From contig CP108997.1 of NCBI GenBank assembly GCA_036226585.1, positions 7,237,836-7,301,835 on the forward strand: a DNA stretch of 64,000 nucleotides, given 5' to 3'. This document shows positions 25,938 through 33,666 of this stretch, in pieces. Under the pieces are notes generated by a model, which was not told the origin of the DNA, searched no databases, and saw only the letters and a program-made list of their open reading frames with translations. A program made the position numbers and the translations under genes. Numbering within the stretch: the stretch's first letter is position 1; each line of letters begins with the position of its first letter. This DNA is from Streptomyces sp. NBC_00708. Lineage in GTDB: Bacteria > Actinomycetota > Actinomycetes > Streptomycetales > Streptomycetaceae.

Positions 25938-26744
25938 ATGGCCCATTCCGTGGAACTGTCCCTCGATCTGCCCCCGCGCGTGCACAGCGCGGGCGTGGGA
26001 GTACATGGGTACGCGGGCCCTCACGACGTGTTCCGACTGCCGCGGTTGTGGCAGCTGCATCTGTACGACTACTCCGGCACCTTGGAGTACGACGGGTTCC
26101 GGCACCCGGTCCGCCCGGGATACGTCAGCCTCGTCCCGCCCGGCACAGAGGTGCACTTCCACTACGACACCACGCCCTGCCGGCACCTCTACGCCCACTT
26201 CACACTGCCCGGTCACGGCGAGCGGCGGCGCGTCCCAGCGGTGCAGGACGCGGGCGCGGACGCCACGCTGCTCAGCGGCCTGCTCCGGCAGACCGTCGCG
26301 GCCTGCCCGCAGCCTTCGGCGCGAGCAGCGGCGGAACTCTGGACGGCGCTGTGGCGCATGACAAGCCTGGCCGGTGTGTCCGTGAACCGCGCAGGTCCCC
26401 AGCGCTCCGTTCTGCGAACGGCGATGACCCACATCGAGGAACACCTCGCCGAACCGCTGGACGTCCCGGACATCGCGCGCGCCGCCGGGATCTCCCACAC
26501 CCATCTGACGCGACTGTTCCGCAAGGACACGGGGCACACCGTCGTCGGCTACATCCGGCACCGCCGCATGAAGCGCGCCCAGCACCTCCTGACCGCCTCG
26601 ACACTCGCCATCCCCGCGATTGCCGCGACCGTCGGCATCCCCGATCTCCAGGCGTTCAACAAGACCTGCCGCAAGGAACTGGGCGCCTCGCCACGAGCCG
26701 TCAGACAGTCGGCGCAGCAACCGGAACCAGCAGACCGGCCGTAA
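25938..26744 (+). CDS. AraC-family transcriptional regulator
   Basis: A 268-residue protein with an N-terminal cupin-like effector domain (VHGYAGPHDVFRLPR, YVSLVPPGTEVHFHYD) and a C-terminal double HTH (about 150-250: EPLDVPDIARAAGISHTHLTRLFR, then HRRMKRAQHLLTAS and IPDLQAFNKTCRKELG). It is divergent from the dioxygenase and probably activates it when a sugar- or aromatic-like ligand binds the cupin. Confidence 0.92.
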   Translation: MAHSVELSLDLPPRVHSAGVGVHGYAGPHDVFRLPRLWQLHLYDYSGTLEYDGFRHPVRPGYVSLVPPGTEVHFHYDTTPCRHLYAHFTLPGHGERRRVPAVQDAGADATLLSGLLRQTVAACPQPSARAAAELWTALWRMTSLAGVSVNRAGPQRSVLRTAMTHIEEHLAEPLDVPDIARAAGISHTHLTRLFRKDTGHTVVGYIRHRRMKRAQHLLTASTLAIPAIAATVGIPDLQAFNKTCRKELGASPRAVRQSAQQPEPADRP

Positions 26745-26843
26745 GGGACACCCGGCCGGAAGATCCCGGTGGAGGCGTCCGCCCCGACCACATGCGTGCG
26801 AACACGCGGCCGGGAACGGGCGCCTGGAGCGGGAAGGCTCTTC

Positions 26844-27830
26844 TCAGCCCTGGATGGTGGTGAGCCAATCGGTCAGCAAGCTGTTGACCTCGTCGGGGCG
26901 TTCCTGCTGGACCCAGTGGCCGCAGTCCTCCAGGAGGTGGGAGGCCGACAGGCGGGGGAGCGTGGTGGGGTAGGCGTCGATGGCGTCGGACATCCAGGTG
27001 GTGGAGGCGTCCAGGGCGCCGCCGATGAACAGGGAGGGCTGCTCGATCGGGGCTCCGCGACGCGGGGCGAGGTCTTCCCAGTCGCGGTCCATGTTGCGGT
27101 AGCGGTTCAGGGCGCCGGTCAGACCGGTGCGCTCGAACTCCCCGGCGAACACGTCGAGATCCTCTTCGCTCATCCATGCCGGGAGCGGACCGGTGGGGAA
27201 GCGGTCGCACAGTCGGCCACCACGGGCGACGAAGTGGGGGTCGGGCTCGTCCTCGGCGGGCATGGTGTCGGCGGACAGGGCCTTGTAGAGGCCGGCGAGC
27301 CAGCGCCGGACGTCGGGCTCGATCTCCGCCTCGGCACGGCCGGGCTCCTGGAAGTAGGAGACATAGAACTCCTGCTCGGGGCCGCCGATCCGCCCGAAGA
27401 CGTCGGTGGGGCGAGGGCCACCGGGCGGCGCGTACGGAACGCTCAGCAAGCCGACCGCGCGGAAGACCTCGGGACGGAGCAGGGCGGAGGCGGAGGCGAT
27501 GTTGGAGCCCCAGTCGTGGCCGACGACCACCGCGCTCTCCTCGCCGAGGGCGTGCACGACGGCGACGTTGTCCTCCACCAGGTCGAGCATTCGGTAGGCG
27601 TCGAGTGCGGCGGGCCTGGAGGAGCGGCCGTACCCGCGCACGTCGATCGCCACTGCCCGGTACCCGGCCGCGGCGAGGGCCGGGAGCTGGTGGCGCCAGG
27701 AGTACCAGGACTCGGGGAAGCCGTGCACGAGCAGAACCAACGGGCCGGTGCCCTGCTCCACCAGGTGCAGGCGTCCGGCTGGGGCCTGGACGATGCGGTG
27801 ACGAAATGCGGTGGTCGGCTGGGATTCCAT
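26844..27830 (-). CDS. Epoxide hydrolase
   Basis: A 328-residue alpha/beta-hydrolase of the soluble epoxide hydrolase group. HGFPES (36-41) is the oxyanion motif, VVGHDWGSN holds nucleophile D106, two tyrosine-type cap residues are plausible (YVSYFQEPG), and EDCGHWVQQE supplies the catalytic His. It would open epoxides in the cytoplasm. ATG 27830 follows GGAGAGG. A scrap of a second copy's 3' end lies at 5573-5622, so a close paralogue has been lost elsewhere. Confidence 0.9.
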   Translation of the reverse strand: MESQPTTAFRHRIVQAPAGRLHLVEQGTGPLVLLVHGFPESWYSWRHQLPALAAAGYRAVAIDVRGYGRSSRPAALDAYRMLDLVEDNVAVVHALGEESAVVVGHDWGSNIASASALLRPEVFRAVGLLSVPYAPPGGPRPTDVFGRIGGPEQEFYVSYFQEPGRAEAEIEPDVRRWLAGLYKALSADTMPAEDEPDPHFVARGGRLCDRFPTGPLPAWMSEEDLDVFAGEFERTGLTGALNRYRNMDRDWEDLAPRRGAPIEQPSLFIGGALDASTTWMSDAIDAYPTTLPRLSASHLLEDCGHWVQQERPDEVNSLLTDWLTTIQG

Positions 27831-28019
27831 GAGGAACCTCTCCTCAGTTCGCGGGCGGTTGGCGGCAACCCGTCGATCATGCGGCGTTACGGCCACCGGG
27901 CGCGAACAAAGTTGCCGTTCCGGCAAGGTCACCGGCTATGTGCTGGAGTAGGTGTTCTTCCGCTCCACGCTGATCCCGACCCACATGCCCGCCGGTCCGG
28001 GGATCGCCGACGCGGAACA

Positions 28020-28546
28020 TCACGGGGTACGGAAGCCCCGGAAAGTCACCGGCCCGCGGGTCTTGAACCCGAGCCGTTCGTACAACGCGATCGCGGCGGT
28101 GTTCGCCTCGGCCACATGCAGGAAGGGACGATCGCCACGGGCCACGATGCGGGCGGCGAGCGCGCTGACAAGACGGGCGGCATGCCCTTGCTTCCGGGCC
28201 TCGGCAGTGGTGCAGACGGCACTGATGTCGGCCCATCCCGGAGGGCGCAGACGCTCCCCGGCCATCGCCACGAGGGTGCCGTCGACCCGGATGCCCAGGT
28301 AGGTGCCTAGCTCATGGGTGCGCGGCCAGAAAGGGCCCGGCTTCGTCCGAGCGGCGAGATCAAGCATCTCGGCCACGTTCTCCGCGCCCAGTTCGACCAC
28401 GCCGGTGTCGGACTCGGCGTGCGGTTGCTCGGGGAGGCCGTCATCCGGCCAGATCATCGGCCGATCCGCCGGGCAAGATGCGCGTGCCGACCGCCGAGTG
28501 ACTGCCCCACCGGGTCGTCGAGCACCAGGTCGTCGTTCGTCGTCAT
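28020..28546 (-). pseudogene. GNAT N-acetyltransferase with internal deletion
   Basis: An ATG at 28546 (after AAAGAAG) starts MTTNDDLVLDDPVGQSLGGR and stops after 30 codons (GRRIGR-stop equivalent at 28454). A second frame starts at the overlapping ATG (28457) with MIWPDDGLPEQP and runs 145 residues through a complete acetyl-CoA domain (AEARKQGHAARLVSALAA, FLHVAEANTAAIALYERLGF). In FR47-like GNATs these two parts are one chain with about 65 residues between, so an out-of-frame deletion has removed the middle. The second frame could still make a catalytic domain from a coupled start, but native function is doubtful. Confidence 0.65.
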
Positions 28547-28583
28547 ACTCACTTCTTTCCGGGTCGGGAACGGCTCGCCCCGC

Positions 28584-29087
28584 TCACGTACCGGGATGCT
28601 CAGGCAGGGCCAGCCAGTCCGACCAGGAGATCTCGCGTCCGATGAAACGCGGCTGTTCGAACGGCCAGTCGGCAGCGATCCACTGCGGGACCAGTGCGTC
28701 GAGGGCCTGCTCGGTCTCGCTGCCCACCAGCTCGTCCACCACCCACCAGGCGATTTCGCCATCCGCACCGATCCGTTCCGGCGGGTCGATATAGACACAG
28801 CCGAGCAGAGACGTCTCAGCCGCGTCGAACAGGGCGTAGTTGAAGGACTGGTGCGCGTTGATTTCCTTCTCGTGCCGCAGGAGGTCCGCCTGGTCGGCTT
28901 CGTAGGTCATGGTCGCTGCGGGCCAGCCCCAGGCGGGACCGTAGATGGTCCACAGTCGTTCGCGTGAACCCATCACAGCGGGATAGTCGAGTGCGACGTC
29001 TGCCTCCCGGATCGGTCGAAGATGATGACTGCCACCCTGCAGCAGCACCTGGGTGGGATGGACGAAGTCATCGGGGAGCCAGTTCAT
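28584..29087 (-). CDS. GNAT-family acetyltransferase-like protein
   Basis: A 167-residue protein: VLLQGGSHHLRPIREADVALD opens the typical GNAT first strand and helix, LLGCVYIDP the central strand, and DGEIAWWVVDELVG the acetyl-CoA region; it then keeps an unusual AWWV instead of the classic R/QxxGxG/A. It probably acetylates a small amine or protein, or has a non-catalytic fold. Another GNAT (broken) follows on the same strand. It is the better supported of the pair. Confidence 0.75.
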   Translation of the reverse strand: MNWLPDDFVHPTQVLLQGGSHHLRPIREADVALDYPAVMGSRERLWTIYGPAWGWPAATMTYEADQADLLRHEKEINAHQSFNYALFDAAETSLLGCVYIDPPERIGADGEIAWWVVDELVGSETEQALDALVPQWIAADWPFEQPRFIGREISWSDWLALPEHPGT

Positions 29088-29179
29088 GGGACGCGACGGT
29101 AGCAGCGAACGGCCATTCGCTCATGGGGGATTCCCTGGTCACCGCCGAACCATCGCCCCACGCCTCGTACGATCGGTGC

Positions 29180-30208
29180 ATGGTGGCCTTTGTACCGGCG
29201 TTCATCTGCTTCGCCCTGTTCTGTGTCGGTGTGGTGCGAGACCGCCGCCGAGTGAGCAACGCGGTCCTCCTGGGGCTGTCCATCGTCTTCGCGGTGATCG
29301 CGCTCGTACTGCATGTGGCCTCCGAGCGGGCCCAGTTGGGCCGCGATCTGGCCGTCGCGCTGCTGACCCTCGCGGGCGTGGGGGTCGTCACCCTGGCGTG
29401 GTTCCTCATCGCCAACGGGATCACCATGGTCCGCAAGGAGGGCAGGAGCCCGGCGAACCTGCTGTCCCTGGGGGCGGGCATCGCCCTGGTCGCCCTGCTC
29501 GTGCTGCTGATCACCGCGCTGGTGCTGCACACGCACACGCTTCTGGTGGTGGCGGCGACGGCGGTGGCGCTCGCCGGATACGTCGCCTTCCTGTTCCTCT
29601 GCTTCCTCGTCTACGGGGGCCTGTACGGGCGTCTGCGCATCCGGCGTCGGGCGGACTACGTGGTGGTCCTCGGCTCGGGTCTGATCGGCGGCACCACCGT
29701 GCCCCCGCTGCTGGCCGGCCGTCTCGACCGGGCCCGAAAGGAACACGCCAGGCAGTCCCGGAAGGGCCGGCGCCCGGTCCTGCTCACCTCGGGAGGGCAG
29801 GGACCCGACGAGAAGCTGCCGGAGTCCCACGCGATGGCCGACTACCTGGTCACCCAGGGCTTCCCCGCCGACCTGATCGAACGCGAGGACCGCTCGACGA
29901 CCACGGACGAGAACCTGACGTTCAGCAAAGCCCTGATGGAGCGCGCGAATCCGGACTACCGGTGCGTGATCGTCACGAACAACTACCACGTCTTCCGCGC
30001 AGCGGTCATCGCGCGCCGCACCGGAATCCGGGGCCACGTGATCGGCGCCCCGACAGCCTCGTACTTCTGGCCGAGCGCCATGATCCGCGAGTTCGTCGCC
30101 CTCCTCGTCGCCTACCGCCGCACCAACGCCGTACTCTTCCTGCTCGTCCTGCTGAGCGGTCTCTTCATCTGGTGGCTGGGGTGGCCGTCGCCGGGCGCCG
30201 TCACGTAG
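29180..30208 (+). CDS. YdcF/ElyC-like DUF218 membrane protein
   Basis: A 342-residue protein. Five or six membrane helices come first (AFICFALFCVGVV, LLGLSIVFAVIALVLH, LAVALLTLAGVGVVTLAWFLI, IALVALLVLLITALVLH, and VALAGYVAFLFLCFLVYGG), followed by a DUF218 catalytic-like domain (ADYVVVLGSGLIGG, LLTSGGQGPDE, IEREDRSTTTDENL, YRCVIVTNNYHVFRA) and a last helix. The pattern GSGLIGG, SGGQ, D-STTTDENL and NNYHVFRA is that of SanA/YdcF/ElyC proteins, linked to envelope polymer metabolism. ATG 29180 precedes the first helix. Confidence 0.9.
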   Translation: MVAFVPAFICFALFCVGVVRDRRRVSNAVLLGLSIVFAVIALVLHVASERAQLGRDLAVALLTLAGVGVVTLAWFLIANGITMVRKEGRSPANLLSLGAGIALVALLVLLITALVLHTHTLLVVAATAVALAGYVAFLFLCFLVYGGLYGRLRIRRRADYVVVLGSGLIGGTTVPPLLAGRLDRARKEHARQSRKGRRPVLLTSGGQGPDEKLPESHAMADYLVTQGFPADLIEREDRSTTTDENLTFSKALMERANPDYRCVIVTNNYHVFRAAVIARRTGIRGHVIGAPTASYFWPSAMIREFVALLVAYRRTNAVLFLLVLLSGLFIWWLGWPSPGAVT

Positions 30209-31067
30209 AAGACGAACCGCGAGTCCTTCCCCGGAGGGCCGAGCGCAGGGCACCGTCGAACGCGTCGGGGTGGGTGGTCGGCCCGAGGTGGCCGCCGGGG
30301 AAGGTTCGGGGCTCCGCGTCCAGGTGCTCGGCGAGGGCAGTTGTCGCGCGGTGGGGGAGTTCACCGTACGAGTCCTGTCCGACGGCGAGTACGAGGCGGC
30401 GCGACGCGCTCTTGAGCCGGTGGATGTCCGGGGCGTAGGACATGAAGGCGGGGACGATGCGCCCGACGAAGTACGGCAAGCCGGCCACCCTCCGGTCGGT
30501 CGGCTCCAGCGCCGGGGGCGGAAGATCGGGGGCGGGGACGGGCTCGGGCCCGGGGGTGCCGCCGTCCTTCGCCAGGCCTGCGGCGAACAGGGCCATCGCC
30601 GGCGCGAGCCCCTGCCTCCGGAGCGCGTCCCGCACCCGCTCGACGAAGGCTCTGTGCTCGACGGCGTCCGGCAGAACCTCCACCACCGGCGGCTCGTGCG
30701 CCACGACGCGCGCGAGGCGGCCGGGGTGGGTGGCGAGCAGATGGAGGGCGGCAATCCCACCCGAGCTGGCGCCGAACACCCGCGCCGACTCATCAGGTGT
30801 CAGCAGCTCCAGCAGCCGGAGCGCGTCATCGGCATGCTCGGCCACGGACTGCGCGGCGTCGGGGTCGTCCAACGGACTGCGAGAGATCCCGCGCGGGTCG
30901 TAGGCGGCGACGGTGTACGCCGTGGCCAGACGGTCGGCGACGCCGTCGAACGAGGCCGCGCCGCCCGTCCCGCCGGGAATCAGCAGGAGGAGCGGTCCCC
31001 GTCCGCGTACCTCGTAATGCAGGGTCGCGCCGGGCACCCGAAGGCTGCCGATGGTCGGGCCGCTCAT
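30201..31067 (-). CDS. Alpha/beta hydrolase with serine nucleophile
   Basis: A 288-residue hydrolase. The nucleophile elbow is FGASSGGIAALH (GxSxG, with Ser), unlike the Asp-type hydrolases elsewhere in the window. IPGGTGG supplies the oxyanion hole and FPGGHLGPTTHP the catalytic His. It is likely an esterase or lactonase. ATG 31067 follows AAGGAGAA. It overlaps the convergent YdcF-like gene by 8 bases. A CCTAGG palindrome lies 80 bases upstream. Confidence 0.87.
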   Translation of the reverse strand: MSGPTIGSLRVPGATLHYEVRGRGPLLLLIPGGTGGAASFDGVADRLATAYTVAAYDPRGISRSPLDDPDAAQSVAEHADDALRLLELLTPDESARVFGASSGGIAALHLLATHPGRLARVVAHEPPVVEVLPDAVEHRAFVERVRDALRRQGLAPAMALFAAGLAKDGGTPGPEPVPAPDLPPPALEPTDRRVAGLPYFVGRIVPAFMSYAPDIHRLKSASRRLVLAVGQDSYGELPHRATTALAEHLDAEPRTFPGGHLGPTTHPDAFDGALRSALRGRTRGSSST

Positions 31068-31147
31068 GGGAGTTCTCCTTCTCGAAAGACGGCACAGGCC
31101 ACTCGGGTGCCGCCCGTGACGGAGCCGCGGACGCACCCGATCTGAAA

Positions 31148-31162
31148 CCTAGGGGTCCTAGG
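31148..31162. promoter_or_regulatory. CCTAGG palindrome, candidate operator
   Basis: CCTAGG-GGT-CCTAGG, 80 bases upstream of the Ser-hydrolase start and just after the 3' end of PPK2 (which reads the same way). It fits a repressor site for the hydrolase. Confidence 0.4.
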
Positions 31163-31182
31163 AACGCAAGGGGTCGCATCCG

Positions 31183-32148
31183 TCAGGCGGAGGGGTGATT
31201 ACCGGGGCCGTCCTGCCTCTCCCCGAGTGGGGTGGGGGAGAGGTGTGAGGGGTCCTCGCCGCGTTCCATGAGCGTCTCGGCCGCACCGACGATCAAAGGG
31301 TCGGGCTCGCCGATGGCCTCGGGGTCCTTGTTGTCATAGGGGACGCGCCACAGGAGACTGCGCATCGCCTCCAGGCGGCCGCGCCGTTTGTCGTTGTTCT
31401 TCACGACGGTCCAGTGGGCGCACTCGGTGTCGGTGGCACGGAACATCGCGACCTTGGCCGCCGTGTAGGCGTCCCACAAGTCCAGGGACGCGACATCGGT
31501 CGGCGACAGCTTCCACCGCCGCACAGGATCCACCTGGCGAATCGCGAAGCGGGTGCGCTGTTCCGCGCGCGAAACCGAGAACCAGAACTTCACCAGGGTG
31601 ATGCCGTCGTCCACCAGCATTTCCTCGAAGGTCGGGCACTGACGCAGAAAGCGCTCGTACTCGTCTTCGGTGCAGAAGCCCATCACCTTTTCCACGCCGG
31701 CACGGTTGTACCAGGAGCGGTCGAAGAACACGATTTCCCCGCGTGAGGGGAGATGGGGCACGTACCGCTGGAAGTACCACTGCCCCGCTTCGCGCTCGGA
31801 CGGTTTGTCCAGTGCGACGATCCGCGCCGTACGAGGGTTGAGCCGTTCACTGAAGCGCTGGATCGTGCCCCCCTTACCGGCCGCGTCGCGCCCCTCGAAG
31901 AGCACGGCGATCCGGGCCCCCGACTCCTGCGCCCACCGCTGGAGTTTGAGCAACTCGATCTGCAGCACGCGCTTGGTTCGTTCGTATTCCTTGCGCCGCA
32001 TCCTGCGGTCGTAGGGATAGTTGTCGCGCCACGTCTGAATGTCCTCACCGGCACCATCCAGCAGTACCGGGCGCTCGGGCCGCCTGTCGTCCACACTCAG
32101 ACCACGCAGCAACTCCGGTTTCTCGTCCTCGTTCATGAAGATCGCCAT
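31183..32148 (-). CDS. ppk2: Polyphosphate kinase 2 (PPK2)
   Basis: A 321-residue P-loop kinase of the PPK2 type. Walker A is GRDAAGKGG (86-94), the Walker B/lid region is FFDRSWYNRAG, and KLSPTDVASLDLWDAY and HWTVVKNNDKRRGRLEAM are family motifs. It transfers phosphate between polyphosphate and nucleotides (often toward GDP or ADP). The class cannot be fixed from sequence alone. ATG 32148, or 32136 (MNEDEKPELL). It stands alone, with no PPK1 or exopolyphosphatase near. Confidence 0.93.
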   Translation of the reverse strand: MAIFMNEDEKPELLRGLSVDDRRPERPVLLDGAGEDIQTWRDNYPYDRRMRRKEYERTKRVLQIELLKLQRWAQESGARIAVLFEGRDAAGKGGTIQRFSERLNPRTARIVALDKPSEREAGQWYFQRYVPHLPSRGEIVFFDRSWYNRAGVEKVMGFCTEDEYERFLRQCPTFEEMLVDDGITLVKFWFSVSRAEQRTRFAIRQVDPVRRWKLSPTDVASLDLWDAYTAAKVAMFRATDTECAHWTVVKNNDKRRGRLEAMRSLLWRVPYDNKDPEAIGEPDPLIVGAAETLMERGEDPSHLSPTPLGERQDGPGNHPSA

Positions 32149-32177
32149 ACCCTCAGGCGCTTTGCTTACGCTGTGCC

Positions 32178-32375
32178 GTGGGCGAGTCGCCGGTGGCAGG
32201 GCGCGAAGTTACGCCGGATGGCCATGCGCGGGCGCTGTCGAAGGCGCTGGAGACGACGGAGCGGGCCCGGGGCGCGCTCCACGAGTTCCACCAGCCGACG
32301 GGCACTCGTGCGGATGAAACTGCACGCAACTGGTATCGGACGCCGAGCGGGGCCGAGCCGTGGGCGCTGTGGTGA
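32178..32375 (+). pseudogene. N-terminal fragment of a small conserved protein
   Basis: A GTG-started 65-residue frame, MGESPVAGREVTPDGHARAL then SKALETTERARGALHEFHQPTG. The region up to FHQPTG resembles the first helices of a conserved Streptomyces family that normally continues for about 80 more residues; here it ends in unrelated sequence. Weak evidence. The rest of 32149-32601 holds nothing else recognisable. Confidence 0.3.
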
Positions 32376-32601
32376 CCCAGCCGCGCGAGCAGGACGCGCG
32401 CCGGCCGTCCGATACACCAGCGGGGAGGAGAGCATCACTCTGCAGCGCAGTTCGTCCGAATCACTGGTCTCACGGCCTACTGGCCGGTATACAGGCGAAG
32501 TCGGGTCCGCCGGGTACGAGCGGCCGGGTGCCTTCTGACGTACTGCGCGCCTTGGTCACCGTCGCCCGTCCGCGGACCGCCGGAATTCTGGGGAGGGCAC
32601 G

Positions 32602-33522
32602 ATGACGCATCGGAAGCGTCCGGGCGAGGCCGTATGGAAACGGCACACCGCCATCACACTGGCCGCGCTGAGCACCTGCGCGCTCACCGTCGGCTTCACC
32701 GGCATGGCCCCGGCCGCGCCGCGGGATGCCCACGGGACACCCCGCTCCACCTACGTGGCACTGGGCGACTCCTATACGTCCGGCCCCCTGATACCCACAC
32801 AGGTCGACGCCAACTGTGCCCGCTCCGACCACAACTACCCGTCGGTCACCGCGCGCGAGCGCCACGCCACCTCGTTCACCGACGTGAGCTGCGGCGGTGC
32901 GACGACCGCCGAGATGTGGCAGGCGCAGGGCACCAACGGACCCCAACTGGACGCGGTGAAGAGCGACACGGACCTCGTGACCCTGCAGATCGGCGGCAAC
33001 GACGTCGGCTTCGGCTCCATCATCGGCACCTGCGCCGGCCTCAGCGCCAAGGACCTCGCAGGCAACCCCTGTCAGCAGTACTACAGGGCAGCGGGCTACG
33101 ACCAGTTGTCGCTGAAGATCCTCCAGACAGCGCCCAAGGTCGCCCGCGTACTGCGGGAGGTGCACCACAAAGCCCCCCACGCACGCGTGGTCGTCGTCGG
33201 CTACCCGGACCTCCTCCCTGACGACGGCACCGGCTGCTACCCCGACGTCCCGTTCGCCGCGAAGGACTTCCCGTACCTGCGGGACACGGAGAAGCGCCTC
33301 AACCTGATGCTGCGCGCCGTCGCGTTGCTGAACCGGGCCGACTACGTGGACACGTACGGACCGACAGTGGGCCACGACATGTGCAAGGCACCCGCCGACC
33401 GGTGGATCGAGCCGCTGCGCCCCGCGGCACCCGCCGCTCCGGCCCACCCCAACGCGAAGGGCGAGGAAGTCATGGCACAAGCGCTCCTGAAGACCCTCGG
33501 CAGGGGTGCCGGGCACCACTGA
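32602..33522 (+). CDS. Secreted SGNH/GDSL hydrolase
   Basis: A 306-residue exported lipase/esterase. A signal peptide (about 1-40) ends GMAPAAPRDA. Block I is GDSYTSG (S57), block III GGND (QIGGNDVGFG), and block V HPNAKG. The residue four before the block V His is not the usual Asp, so a Ser-His dyad supported by backbone, as in Streptomyces scabies esterase, is possible. Six cysteines suit disulphides outside the cell. GGGGAGGG precedes the ATG. It is convergent with the GH87 gene across a strong terminator. Confidence 0.92.
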   Translation: MTHRKRPGEAVWKRHTAITLAALSTCALTVGFTGMAPAAPRDAHGTPRSTYVALGDSYTSGPLIPTQVDANCARSDHNYPSVTARERHATSFTDVSCGGATTAEMWQAQGTNGPQLDAVKSDTDLVTLQIGGNDVGFGSIIGTCAGLSAKDLAGNPCQQYYRAAGYDQLSLKILQTAPKVARVLREVHHKAPHARVVVVGYPDLLPDDGTGCYPDVPFAAKDFPYLRDTEKRLNLMLRAVALLNRADYVDTYGPTVGHDMCKAPADRWIEPLRPAAPAAPAHPNAKGEEVMAQALLKTLGRGAGHH

Positions 33523-33610
33523 TCCCCCGAGGTGGCCGAAGAGTCGGCCACCGGGTCCGGGCGGCGATGGCCGGCACGTACGCGGTGTGGCCCGCGCGCC
33601 CGCGGCGCAA

Positions 33611-33650
33611 GGCCCCGCCCGCGTCCCCCGGAGGAGACGCGGGCGGGGCC
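33611..33650. terminator. Bidirectional terminator between SGNH and GH87 genes
   Basis: Perfect 15-base arms (33611-33625 and 33636-33650) around a 10-base loop, lying between the two convergent stop codons. GC-rich without a clear T run, as usual in this genus. Confidence 0.8.
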
Positions 33651-33666
33651 GCCCGTACGTGTCGGA

